64,000 bases of DNA from an uncultured Muribaculaceae bacterium (GTDB taxonomy: Bacteria > Bacteroidota > Bacteroidia > Bacteroidales > Muribaculaceae): positions 1 to 64,000 of the forward strand of contig CAJUAF010000011.1 in assembly GCA_910584365.1 (NCBI GenBank), read 5' to 3'. The translations under genes were made by a program, and so were the position numbers. Positions within the stretch are counted from its first letter, which is position 1. Each line of letters begins with the position of its first letter. This document shows, piece after piece, positions 46,477 through 55,900 of the stretch. The notes beneath the pieces were generated by a model that was not told the DNA's origin, ran no database searches, and saw nothing but the letters and a program-made list of their open reading frames with translations.

Positions 46477-46506
46477 CAGGGGCTTCGACGTCAGTCGGGG
46501 CCTCTG
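46477..46506 (+). terminator. Terminator of small secreted protein gene
   Basis: CAGGGGCTTCGAC (46477-46489) pairs with GTCGGGGCCTCTG (46494-46506) over 13 bp with G-U pairs, around a GTCA loop. Confidence 0.65.
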
Positions 46507-46725
46507 TCTTCATATATCCTCATTTCCGGCAGCGGATACATTTTTTCCCATATAACGCAGACAATCCGTGAAATCCGTACGCGCAGAGCGCGCTCCGTGA
46601 CATCTCTTTATTTAAAAAATCCGTGTTTAATCCCTTAATCCGTGAAATCCGTGGGAGAAAACACTTAAAACCGGGAAAGGATATTGCAACAGAGAAATGA
46701 GATGCCCGAAACCAGTGGGGAGGGC
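46507..46725. repeat. Intergenic stretch with AATCCGTGAAATCCGT repeats
   Basis: AATCCGTGAAATCCGT occurs at 46563-46578 and 46637-46652, with a partial copy AATCCGTG at 46618-46625. No gene is seen. The repeats lie between two genes that end towards each other and have no known role. Confidence 0.6.
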
Positions 46726-48000
46726 TCAGCGGCGCGGGCGCGGAACACAGAGGGCGCCGACAAGGGCGATGAGCAGGGATGTGACGAGGACGGCCAGGAG
46801 GACAATCATAAGGTCCGCCGGATCGAGGCGTACGGGATAATAGTTGATGGCCATCAGGGAGGGATTGGCGGAGGAGAGCTTTACCCAGCCGAAATGTTGC
46901 TGGCCGAGAGTCAGCAGTGTACCCAGCAGGAGTCCCGCGGCGCTGCCTATTATTGTGATGAGCCATCCCAGTGAGCCGAAAATACGCCGGATAAAGGACG
47001 GGGCGGCTCCCATCGCCCCGAGTACGGCCATGTTTTTCTCTTTCTCGACAACCATCAGTGAAAGGGTCGAGACAATATTGAAGGACGCCACGGCGAGAAT
47101 AAAAAGCAGCATCAGGAAAGTGATCCATTTTTCGACGGCAATCATCCGGTAGGCTTCCGCTTCCTGTTCCAGCCGGTCAAGTACGCGGTAACTGTCGGAC
47201 GGAAGGCGCGATTCAAGCGATTGTCTAAGGGACGCGAGCGCTGCATTTCCCGGTCGGCCGGCATCGGATGCGTCTCCTTCCGTCTGGGAAGGATAGACGG
47301 CGATGGCGGAGGCTTCCGTTGTATAGTCCAGCAGCCTTCGGGCCACGGCCAAGGGTATGACCAGCATATCGCGGTCCTGTTCCTCCTGCTCTACCTGATA
47401 TACGCCGGTGACGCGCAGGGAGTCGCCCCGGAAAGCCCCCATCGGATTGGCGGGATTTATGCGTCCGGAGCGGAGAGGTTCATATACATTGATCCATCCT
47501 TCCGAAGGGCCGTCCACGAAACGGCGTTCTTCAGCCAGGGGGCGTACATTGAGACTCACAGCCACACCGACAGATACGGTAGCTTCCGCGGGGTCGAGGT
47601 CGCCGTCGATAAGGATGTCGCGCAGTCCGGAAGCGTCGAGGGCTTCAGGAGGGAGGGCGCGGATGCTGACGGGCATCTGTGCGTCTCCGGCAATGGCGAA
47701 CGCCTGTTCGTCAATAAGCGGCGCGGCCACTGCGATTCCCGGCACGGAAGCTATCGCTCCGGCAAGAGAATCGGCGTCGGCGATGATTTTTCCGGTTGCG
47801 GGGACTATCAGCAGCGGCGGATTGAATCCGGCGGTCTTCCGCTCCACAAGCTGGGAAAAGCCGTTGAAAACCGACAGGATGATAATCATAGCGGCGGCGG
47901 CGACGGCTACTCCGGCCATCGCGACCGCCGAGATTACGTTGACGGCCCCGTGGCTTTTACGCGAAAGCAGGTATCGGAGGGCTATTTTAAGGGGTAGCAT
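46726..48000 (-). CDS. LolC/LolE-like lipoprotein-release ABC permease
   Basis: A 424-residue inner-membrane protein. One helix (about 20-45, with the family motif VISAVAMAGVAVAAAAM) is followed by a large periplasmic MacB/Lol-type domain (about 50-265) and three helices (about 285-420). The segment VEKEKNMAVLGAMGAAPSFI is the conserved FtsX/LolE coupling loop. With a LolD-type ATPase it would extract lipoproteins for delivery to the outer membrane. No ATPase gene is present here. It overlaps the end of wbqC by 19 bases and belongs to the ctp-lepB-wbqC unit, so the operon joins protein export with envelope processing. Confidence 0.85.
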   Translation of the reverse strand: MLPLKIALRYLLSRKSHGAVNVISAVAMAGVAVAAAAMIIILSVFNGFSQLVERKTAGFNPPLLIVPATGKIIADADSLAGAIASVPGIAVAAPLIDEQAFAIAGDAQMPVSIRALPPEALDASGLRDILIDGDLDPAEATVSVGVAVSLNVRPLAEERRFVDGPSEGWINVYEPLRSGRINPANPMGAFRGDSLRVTGVYQVEQEEQDRDMLVIPLAVARRLLDYTTEASAIAVYPSQTEGDASDAGRPGNAALASLRQSLESRLPSDSYRVLDRLEQEAEAYRMIAVEKWITFLMLLFILAVASFNIVSTLSLMVVEKEKNMAVLGAMGAAPSFIRRIFGSLGWLITIIGSAAGLLLGTLLTLGQQHFGWVKLSSANPSLMAINYYPVRLDPADLMIVLLAVLVTSLLIALVGALCVPRPRR

Positions 48001-48746
48001 GGCCGGGGTTCAGGGGTAAGGGAGCGGCGGATCCAGAGGGGGGCTTCCGGTCCGAGGCAGAAAATCAGGTCCAGGACCGAGAGGCCCGCTAAGAAGCCGA
48101 AGCGATTGAGGCGCGGCTGCCAGTAGGGGAGGGAGGAGAAATCGGCGCCCTCGCAGGCTGCGGTGGACGGGATAGTGGAGGCGGGAGCGGGGACCGCCGG
48201 GGTTGAAACAGCAGGTTCGCCTATGGGCGAACCGCAGGACAGGCAGCGCTGGGACAGGGATATGCCGCGCTGGGAAACGGGTCGGGAAGAGGCGGAAGCG
48301 GCGGAAGCGGCGGAAGAGGGGAGCTGGCCGCAGGGGGAAGAGGGGAGGAGGAGAATAGGGGCGATCAGGGCGTCGAGGGCCTCGTTGAAGTCGATGACCG
48401 AGGGGAAGCGGTCGACGGCATCGCGGGAGAGGAAAGGGAGGAAGCGGTCGATGTAGAATTCAAAGAAAGGGGTACGTCCGTAGGCCGATTCAAGGGCGGT
48501 GAGGTGGATGTGCCACCAGTTGCCGTGGTCGCTCAGGCGGATGTCGCGCCATGTGGCATAGGGTTTGCCGTGGGGCTTGACAATGGGGAGGGTGAGCGTC
48601 AACGGGCCGTTGACGTCGGCGATGGTGAAGCGGTGGATTTCCTTGCGGCGCTTGTCGAAAAGGGAGTCAGCGGCCACCGGCGCGCCGGCGGCGCGCCGCA
48701 GCCAGTAGTCCGTGGAACCGAAATAGCGGGGCAGTTCAGCTTCCAT
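47982..48746 (-). CDS. WbqC-family protein with a low-complexity insert
   Basis: A 254-residue protein. The N-terminal half (EAELPRYFGSTDYWLRRAAG; FFEFYIDRFLPFLSR; FPSVIDFNEALDALI) and C-terminal part (RLNRFGFLAGLSVLDLIF; LGPEAPLWIRRSL) are WbqC-like, a family linked to O-antigen or surface-sugar loci and of unknown chemistry. Between them (about residues 131-196) lies a Ser/Ala/Pro-rich insert absent from the usual ~200-residue form. Its DNA includes GCGGAA repeats and a hairpin element found again at 52830-52915. It begins 9 bases after lepB and overlaps the permease gene. The start is the ATG at 48746. Confidence 0.75.
   Translation of the reverse strand: MEAELPRYFGSTDYWLRRAAGAPVAADSLFDKRRKEIHRFTIADVNGPLTLTLPIVKPHGKPYATWRDIRLSDHGNWWHIHLTALESAYGRTPFFEFYIDRFLPFLSRDAVDRFPSVIDFNEALDALIAPILLLPSSPCGQLPSSAASAASASSRPVSQRGISLSQRCLSCGSPIGEPAVSTPAVPAPASTIPSTAACEGADFSSLPYWQPRLNRFGFLAGLSVLDLIFCLGPEAPLWIRRSLTPEPRPCYPLK
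48215..48300 (-). repeat. REP-like hairpin repeat inside wbqC, copy 1
   Basis: GTTCGCC-TAT-GGGCGAAC then CGCAGGACAGGCAGCGCTGG (plus strand) matches copy 2 at 52830-52869 at about 35 of 40 bases, with looser similarity for ~45 bases more. One arm change (T to C) is matched by its partner (A to G), which preserves the stem. Confidence 0.6.
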
Positions 48747-48755
48747 ATCCGGCGG

Positions 48756-50264
48756 TCACTTGTCGGGATTGGCGTCGCGCAGTATGCGGTCCCAGCGGAT
48801 TTTGCCGTTGAAAAGCCCCTTGTCCCGGTCGAAGGAGATCAGGACACGCAGCGGTGTGCCGACGATATGGTCTTCCGGTACGAATCCCCAGTAGCGGGAG
48901 TCGAGGGAATTGTCGCGGTTGTCTCCCATCATGAAGTAATAGTCCATCCGGAATGTATAGTAGTCCTGAGGTTTGCCGTCGAGGTAGAACTGTCCGTCGC
49001 GGAACTCAGCCGTCGGATTGTTCTCATACACCCGGATTGTACGCCCGTAGATATCCCAGGCCGCCCGGTTCATTTTCAGGGCAACGCCTTTTTTAGGAAT
49101 CCAGATGCCGTCGGCGCCGCCGTAGTCGGCGCGGGTCCAGTCGGCGGATATTGCTTCCGGGAATAAGGCGTAGATTGTCTCGGGAGCGGCCTCCTGGCGT
49201 TCGATTTTTCCGATGCGGGGATTCTTTTCAGCCTCCTCAACCATCGCGGCAGTCATCGGAGATACGTAGATGGGGGGAACGGAGCCGTCTTCGTTGACCT
49301 TATAGCCCAGCATACCGAGCTGTTCCGGAGTAACCTGGTCAAGGTCGGCCAGACCGCGGTCAGCCACGGGAATACCCATACGCTCGAATTCCTCCTCGGT
49401 CAGCGGCGCTCCGTTGACCTGGTAGAAATAATTGAACTGGACGTTTTCCGGAACGATTTCAAACGGCTCGCCGTCGATATGGATTATGCCGTCGACGATT
49501 TTGATGCGCTGGCCTGGGAGACCCACGCAGCGTTTCACATAATTCTCCCGCCGGTCGACCGGACGCCATATTTTCTGACCGAATTCCTCGGGATTGGCAA
49601 GCAGGGCGGCTTCTCCTTTCCAGCGTTTGAGCGTATAGTAATCGGGGTTGGTGACTTTGGTCATCACTGTGTCGCCGGCGGGGAAATTGAAGACCACGAT
49701 GTCGCCGGCCTCCACTCCGCGGCGTCCTTTCAGGCGGTGATACTCCACGGAGGGGGAGTCCAAATAGCTTTTGCCCAGCCCGAAGGGGAGTTCGTTGTGG
49801 ACCAGGGGGAAATATACCGGTGTCATCGGCACGCGGGGACCGTAGACCGTCTTGTCCACGAAAAGGTAGTCGCCCGTCAGGAGGGTTTTCTCCAGAGAGG
49901 AGGAGGGAATCTGATAGTTCTGCCCTATGAAGGCAAAGACGAAATAGACAAGCACCAGGGCATAGACGATAGCGTCCACCCATGACATGATGCCGCGCAC
50001 CTCCTTGCTCCTGGAGCGCTTCCACCAGGTGAAGGGGATATACCCCGTAATATATATGTCGAACAGGAGGATTGCGCCCAGCAGCAGCCAGGGGTTGCCC
50101 ATCCAGATTACCCACAGCAGGAACACCAGCATCACCGCTGAAAAGCGGATCCAGCGGCTGCGCTTGTTCTCGCGCACACGGCGGAGGAAATCGGCCTTGA
50201 AGCCGGCGGATGATGTTGCGGGAGTCCCGGCCGGAGAGTTTGTTCCGTTGTTGTTGTCTTCCAT
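48756..50264 (-). CDS. lepB: Signal peptidase I
   Basis: A 502-residue inner-membrane protease that removes signal peptides from exported proteins. After membrane segments (about 43-78 and 97-114) comes box B, QIPSSSLEKTLLTGDYLFVD, whose last Ser (about 123) is the nucleophile. The general-base Lys is in NYVKRCVGLPGQ (about 244), and the final box is FMMGDNRDNSLDSRYWGFVP. It is about twice the length of small LepB proteins because of a large insert (about 255-430), a known Bacteroidales form. It lies 33 bases after the ctp gene and 9 before wbqC. Confidence 0.94.
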   Translation of the reverse strand: MEDNNNGTNSPAGTPATSSAGFKADFLRRVRENKRSRWIRFSAVMLVFLLWVIWMGNPWLLLGAILLFDIYITGYIPFTWWKRSRSKEVRGIMSWVDAIVYALVLVYFVFAFIGQNYQIPSSSLEKTLLTGDYLFVDKTVYGPRVPMTPVYFPLVHNELPFGLGKSYLDSPSVEYHRLKGRRGVEAGDIVVFNFPAGDTVMTKVTNPDYYTLKRWKGEAALLANPEEFGQKIWRPVDRRENYVKRCVGLPGQRIKIVDGIIHIDGEPFEIVPENVQFNYFYQVNGAPLTEEEFERMGIPVADRGLADLDQVTPEQLGMLGYKVNEDGSVPPIYVSPMTAAMVEEAEKNPRIGKIERQEAAPETIYALFPEAISADWTRADYGGADGIWIPKKGVALKMNRAAWDIYGRTIRVYENNPTAEFRDGQFYLDGKPQDYYTFRMDYYFMMGDNRDNSLDSRYWGFVPEDHIVGTPLRVLISFDRDKGLFNGKIRWDRILRDANPDK

Positions 50265-50297
50265 TAATCTATGTTGATTGGTTTGCGGAGAGCGGGA

Positions 50298-51968
50298 TTA
50301 TTTCTTGACAGGGGACAGGATGGCGCGGTAACGGGCCGGATCCTGGAGGATACGGGCGGCCGAGTCGACATCCTGGTCGTTCTTGAGAGTCTGGATTATG
50401 GAGCCGCGTTCCCCCCAGTAGCGCTGGGCGAGTTCCGGTCCGAGATAGTCGGCGATAAGCTGCCGGTTGAGGTCGAGGTCATGCTCCAGGTCGTGATGGA
50501 GAATCTTGCGCAGGTCATCAATCCGGGCCTGAACGGAGTCGTTGAGGTAACCTTCGGTTTTGGCCGATTTCTCCAGCTGGTCGAGAACCACCTCACACGC
50601 ACGGTCATATTTGAACTTGGCCGGATCGATGGATTTCTTGAACCGGGAGAAAATAGTGTCGGTGATTTCAAAATCCTCCACTGAGCCGGCGTCGGGATTA
50701 TGGGCGACGTATCTGTTGGCGAAATCAAAGCTCCAGCCGTCGCGGACGATGTTGTAGACCAGGCGGTTCCCTTCGGGATAGTCCCCTTTCAGGTCGGGGG
50801 TGATGCCCCCGCCGTCGCGCACCTCACGCCCGGCGCGGGTATGCCATACGGTTGTCAGCGAGTCGGGAATCCGGGCCACGGTGCCGTCGGGGTTGCGGTG
50901 GCTGTAATCGATTGCCTGAATCAGGCGTCCGGAGGGGATGTAATACTTTGCGATGGTGACTTTCATCAGCCCGTTGTAGGGGAGGGAACGGGTGGACTGC
51001 ACCAGTCCTTTGCCGAAAGATCGCTCGCCGACGATGACCGCGCGGTCAAGGTCCTGGAGAGAACCGCTGACAATTTCCGAGGCCGAGGCCGAGGAGTTGT
51101 TGATGAGGACCGCCAGGGGGATTTCAGTGTCGATCGGTTTCTGGGTTGTCTTGTAGATTTTCTCGTTGATCATCCCTTTGCCGCGGGTGCGGACCACTTC
51201 GGTCCCCTTGGGTACAAAGAGTCCTACAATCTGTACGGCGCTTTCGAGCAGACCTCCGCCGTTGTTGCGCAGGTCAAGCACGATGGATTTTACCCGTGGA
51301 TCTTTCCGGAGTTCCACCAGGGCGTCGCGGACCTTCTGAAAAGCCTTGTCGTTGAACGTTGTAAGCTGGATATATCCGATGTTGTCGCGAACCACCCCAT
51401 AGTAGGGTACGGGGTTGATGTCGATTTTCTCGCGGGTGAAATCGAAGTTCAGGACGGTGTCCTGAAGTGTCGAAGAGCCGTAGGGGCGGCGTACCGACAT
51501 CCTTACCCGCGTTCCGGCCTGCCCGCGGAGCATCTTTGAGATTTTGTCGGAGGACAGCGTGGTGACCGAATCCCCGTCGATTGTAAGGAACACGTCGCCC
51601 GGTTTGAGTCCGGCCCGCTGGGAGGGGGTCCCTTCCCGCGGTTCGGAGATGAACACCTTGCCGTCGCGGGCGCCGATATAGGCGCCGATGCCGCCGTATT
51701 CCCCCGTGGAGATAGTCATGAACTCCTCCTGCTCCTGCTCGGGGATATATTCCGTGTAGGGGTCTATCTCGTTGAGCATCGCACTGATGGCCGTGTTGAT
51801 TGACTTGTCGGCGTCGATTGTGTCGACATAGGCCGTCTGCAGATTTTTGTAGACGGCATTGAAGATGTCGAGATTGCGGACGATGTCGTTCTTGGAACTG
51901 CGGGTGGCAGCTCCGGCCACGATGGCCGCGGTCACAGCGGCGATTATAATGAAGGGTAGCTTTTTCAT
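50298..51968 (-). CDS. C-terminal processing protease (S41 family)
   Basis: A 556-residue exported protease with an N-terminal membrane anchor or signal (FIIIAAVTAAIVAGAA). A PDZ domain (about 85-170, REGTPSQRAGLKPGDVFLTI) precedes the S41 catalytic domain, with the Ser in NNSSASASEIVSG and the Lys in GERSFGKGLVQ (about 28 residues apart), as in CtpA/Prc. The C-terminal helical region (about 390-556) is long, as in Bacteroidetes forms. It probably trims or degrades periplasmic proteins. It is first in the ctp-lepB-wbqC-lol unit, with -7 box TAATTTTG (51995-52002, minus). Confidence 0.92.
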   Translation of the reverse strand: MKKLPFIIIAAVTAAIVAGAATRSSKNDIVRNLDIFNAVYKNLQTAYVDTIDADKSINTAISAMLNEIDPYTEYIPEQEQEEFMTISTGEYGGIGAYIGARDGKVFISEPREGTPSQRAGLKPGDVFLTIDGDSVTTLSSDKISKMLRGQAGTRVRMSVRRPYGSSTLQDTVLNFDFTREKIDINPVPYYGVVRDNIGYIQLTTFNDKAFQKVRDALVELRKDPRVKSIVLDLRNNGGGLLESAVQIVGLFVPKGTEVVRTRGKGMINEKIYKTTQKPIDTEIPLAVLINNSSASASEIVSGSLQDLDRAVIVGERSFGKGLVQSTRSLPYNGLMKVTIAKYYIPSGRLIQAIDYSHRNPDGTVARIPDSLTTVWHTRAGREVRDGGGITPDLKGDYPEGNRLVYNIVRDGWSFDFANRYVAHNPDAGSVEDFEITDTIFSRFKKSIDPAKFKYDRACEVVLDQLEKSAKTEGYLNDSVQARIDDLRKILHHDLEHDLDLNRQLIADYLGPELAQRYWGERGSIIQTLKNDQDVDSAARILQDPARYRAILSPVKK

Positions 51969-51994
51969 AAACCGGAATAATTCGCGAAGTTACA

Positions 51995-52002
51995 CAAAAT
52001 TA
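51995..52002 (-). promoter_or_regulatory. Promoter -7 box of the ctp-lepB operon
   Basis: TAATTTTG on the minus strand, ~27 bases before the ATG at 51968. Confidence 0.55.
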
Positions 52003-52100
52003 TAACAATCGACTTAACGATTTGTCAAAAATTTGGTTAAAAAAGGGTCGCTGATTGCCTCCGGGATAGGAGCCGGCCTGAAGCCCGGCGCAAAAACAAA

Positions 52101-52137
52101 CCCGCCTGACGGCGTCCCGGGGGACGCGTCAGGCGGG
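52101..52137 (-). terminator. Terminator of slyD
   Basis: CCCGCCTGACG (52101-52111) and CGTCAGGCGGG (52127-52137) form a perfect stem, extended inside by CGTCCC/GGGACG. On the minus strand it is followed by TTTGTTTTT, a textbook intrinsic terminator. Confidence 0.85.
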
Positions 52138-52204
52138 GATATGGGATTACAAGGGAAGATGGAGAAGGCAGACGGTGCGGACCGGGGAACGCGGGCGCCG
52201 GGGA

Positions 52205-52789
52205 TCAGTGGCAGCCGCAGGAGCCGGCTTCGGAGCAACCACAGGATTCTCCGCAATCGCCGTCGCCGCAATTGTCGTGATGGCAGCCGCAACCGCATCC
52301 GTGGGCGGGATGGAGTTCTTCCTCGGTGGCGTCGCGGACGGCGAGGATGGTTCCGTCGAAACGGACGGATTTGCCTGCCAGGGGATGGTTGAAGTCCATT
52401 TTCACCTTGTCGGCGGTAACTTCCTTTACAAGGCCGTTGATGCGGAAACCGTCGGCGGTCATCATCGGCACGAGGGCGCCCGGTTTGATGAACTCATCGT
52501 CGAATTTGTCGTCAACGAGGAAAAGTTCCTTGTCGAGTTCCACAATCTGCTCGGGGTCGTAGGGGCCGAAAGCCTGGTCGGAAGTGGCGGTAACGTTGAA
52601 CTTGCCCCCCTTTTCGAGGCCGAGGATGGCCTGCTCGAGAGGTTCTACCACGCCGCGGGTGACGCCGTAGATGATTTTTTCGGGGTCTTCTACATTGGTC
52701 TGGTGGACAAGCTTTTCAGAGCCGTCGGGCTCAATGGCGTAGAGGTCGTAGCCGAGTTCTACATATTTGCCGGGTTCGATTTTTTCCAT
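52205..52789 (-). CDS. slyD: SlyD-like FKBP peptidyl-prolyl isomerase with metal-binding tail
   Basis: A 194-residue protein. The FKBP core is split by an insert-in-flap domain as in SlyD: core strands about 1-68 (EKIEPGKYVELGYDLY, EQAILGLEKGGKFNVT), IF domain about 70-125, and core closing with FNHPLAGKSVRFDGTIL (about 130-150). The C-terminal tail from about 157 is extremely rich in His and Cys (HGCGCGCHHDNC, CGESCGCSEAGSCGCH), a nickel- or zinc-binding tail. It is a cytoplasmic folding helper and metallochaperone, often tied to [NiFe] hydrogenase or urease maturation, none of which is near. Strong terminator after it. Confidence 0.9.
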   Translation of the reverse strand: MEKIEPGKYVELGYDLYAIEPDGSEKLVHQTNVEDPEKIIYGVTRGVVEPLEQAILGLEKGGKFNVTATSDQAFGPYDPEQIVELDKELFLVDDKFDDEFIKPGALVPMMTADGFRINGLVKEVTADKVKMDFNHPLAGKSVRFDGTILAVRDATEEELHPAHGCGCGCHHDNCGDGDCGESCGCSEAGSCGCH

Positions 52790-52829
52790 AAGATTCTATA
52801 ATTTCTGGTTTTTTGAGATTTCGGGGGAA

Positions 52830-52915
52830 GTCCGCCTAAGGGCGGACCACAGGACAGGCAGCGCCGGGAAACTTTTTGGGAGAGCCGGGAGAAACGGGCA
52901 GGAGAGGGTTCAGCC
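52830..52915 (-). repeat. REP-like hairpin repeat between mfd and slyD, copy 2
   Basis: GTCCGCC-TAA-GGGCGGAC then CACAGGACAGGCAGCGCCGG. See copy 1 at 48215-48300. It may also act as a hairpin after mfd; no T run is seen. Confidence 0.6.
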
Positions 52916-52932
52916 GGGTTCGAGAGAGGGCT

Positions 52933-55900
52933 TCAGGCGCCGGCGGGAGAGGAGGGGAGGGAGAGGATTTCCTGGAGTATGGCGACGGCGGTCTCCACGT
53001 CGGGAACATGGGCGAATGAGAAAGAGCGACGGGAACCGTTCTCGCGGATTCGGACCGAATCGAGATGGGCCTGCAGATAGGAAATCATGCGGCCGAACAT
53101 CGGAGACTGGTAGTAGGCCACGTTGCAGGAGTCGACAAAGTAGGTGTACATCTGTCCCTGCTTGAGGGCTACTTTCTCGATGCCGAGCTGACGGGCCAGG
53201 CGCCGCAGACGCGGCACACGGGTAAGTTCGGCGGCTTCCGGGGGAATCTTTCCGAAACGGTCCACAAGACGCGAGCGGAACTCGCGGATGTCCATCTCCC
53301 GCTCCATGCTGTCGAGTTCGCGGTAGAGGGAGATGCGTTCGCTCTCCTGAGGGACGTACCAGGCGGGGAGGAGAAGTTCCAGGTCGCTTTCGATGACGCA
53401 GTCGGCCACGAATTCCTCACTCTCCTCGGGCGAGGCTTCCTCATCTTTCTTAAACGTATCGGCAAACTCTTCGGTTCGCAGTTCGGTAACGGCCTCCTTG
53501 AGAATCTTCTGATAGGTCTCATATCCGAGATCGGCGATAAATCCGCTCTGTTCGGCTCCCAGCAGGTTGCCGGCTCCGCGGATATCGAGATCCTGCATCG
53601 CGATATGGATGCCGGAACCCAGGTCGGAGAAACTTTCGATAGCCTGGAGGCGCCGCCGCGCCACCGGAGTGAGAGGGTTACCGGGAGGAACCATAAGATA
53701 GCAGAACGCCTTTCGGTTGGAGCGCCCCACGCGGCCGCGGAGCTGATGGAGTTCCGAGAGGCCGAAGTTCTGGGCGTTGTTGACAATCATGGTGTTGACG
53801 TTCGGCATATCGATGCCGCTTTCCACGATGGTTGTGGCGAGCATTATGTCGTAGTCGTGGTTTGTGAAGTCGATGATCGCCTGCTCGAGTTTTTCGGGGG
53901 GCATCTGGCCGTGGGCCACGATGGTGCGCGCGTCGGGAATCACCCGTTTTACCATCGCCTCGAGCTGATAAAGCCCCTCTATGCGGTTGTTGATGATGAA
54001 CACCTGCCCGTTGCGCGACATCTCGAAGTTCACCGCTTCGGCCAGGAGGTCATCGGTCAGAGTGTTAACCGAGGTCATGATGGGATAGCGGTTCGGTGGA
54101 GGAGTGGTGATGTTCGACAGGTCGCGGGCGCCCATGAGGGAGAACTGGAGCGTGCGGGGGATGGGAGTGGCCGACATGGTGAGGGTGTCGACGCTGACTT
54201 TCATCTGCTTGAGTTTCTCCTTGACGGCCACGCCGAATTTCTGTTCCTCGTCGATGACCAGCAATCCCAGGTCCTTGAACCGAACATCCTTCCCGACGAT
54301 ACGGTGGGTGCCTACAAGGATGTCTATTTTCCCTTCCGCCAGGTCGGAAAGAATCTCGCGGATCTGGCGCGGAGTGCGGGCTCGGGATATGTAGTCCACT
54401 CTGACGGGGAAGTCCTTCAGGCGGTCGCGGAACGTGTTGAAATGCTGGTAGGCCAGCACCGTCGTAGGCACCAGCACGGCCACCTGCTTGCCGTCCGTGG
54501 CGGCCTTGAACGCCGCGCGGATGGCGATTTCGGTCTTCCCGAAACCGACGTCGCCGCAGATCAGGCGGTCCATCGGGCGGGCGCTCTCCATGTCGGCCTT
54601 GACGTCGCGGGTCGCCGTAAGCTGGTCGGGGGTGTCCTCGTAGATGAACGACGCCTCCAGCTCATGCTGGAGATAACTGTCGGGCGAGAAGCTGAACCCC
54701 TTCTCCTCCTTACGGGCAGCGTAGAGCTTTATAAGGTCGCGGGCGATATCCTTGAGCTTGTTCTTGGTCTTCTCTTTCAGGCGGTTCCAGGCGCCGGAGC
54801 CGAGCTTGTTGATGGCCGGCTCAACCCCCTCTTTGCCGCGGTATTTCGAGAGCTTGTGAAGGGCGTGGATGGAGACGAAGATGCAGTCGTTGTTCTTGTA
54901 GATGAGCTTGATCATCTCCTGTGTCGTGCCGTTGACCTGGGTACGCAGGAGGCCGCCGAACTTTCCGATTCCGTGGTCGACATGGACGATATAGTCCCCT
55001 GTCTCTATGGAGGAAAGTTCCTTGAGCGAGAGGGCCAGTTTTCCGGAGCGGGCGCGGTCGCTCTTGAGGGAATATTTGTGGAAACGGTCGAAAATCTGGT
55101 GATCGGTGAAAAGGCACCGTTTAGAACGGTGGTCAACGAATCCTTCATGGAGAGTAGCCGAGGCCGGAGTGAAGGCGATTTTTTCCTCCCGCTCCTCGAA
55201 AATGGCATGAAGGCGCACGGCCTGTTTCTGCGAGTCCGTCAGGAGGTAAATGCGGTACCCCTCCCCGAGGAATTTCAGGAAGGAGGAGGAGATAAGGTCG
55301 AAATTCTTATGATACAGTCCCTGGGGGGAACAGCCGAAGTCAAGCGATGTCTCCGAGGAATCCGGAGGGGTGGCGGCGGAGAATTCCACGCAGGGGAAAG
55401 TGGCGAATCTGGCGGCGAATTTTTCGGCGTCAACCAGCTGCTTCATGGCCTGGAGATCCCCTTCGTCGGCAATCATGGCCGAGGAGGAAAAGCTCTCGTT
55501 GGCGACCGCCTCCACGCGGGAAAGCATACGGCGGCGGTCGGTGACGGCAATCAGCGTCCCTTCCGGCATGAAGTCCATCAGGCTCTCGCCCGAGGCGCCG
55601 TCGGAGGTGATGTTGGCCGTAATGGCCACGGAGTCAATCTTCTGTTCGGACAGCTGTGTCTCGATGTTGAAGGCGCGTATGGAGTCGATTTCGTCGCCGA
55701 AGAGGTCGATGCGGTAAGGGAGTTCGGAGGAGTAACCGAAGATGTCGAGGATAGAGCCGCGGACAGCGAAATGCCCCGGTTCATAGACATAGTCGACGGG
55801 TAGAAATCCGTTGTCGAGGAGCCAGCGGCGCGTCTGCTCCAGGTCGATTTCCTCCCCTACGCGGAATGAAATCGTGGCGTCGGAGAGTTTGCTCCGGGAG

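Noticed and set aside
53065..55803. 912-codon open frame opposite mfd
   Set aside because: Shadow of mfd, which has all its motifs. The antisense translation shows no domain.
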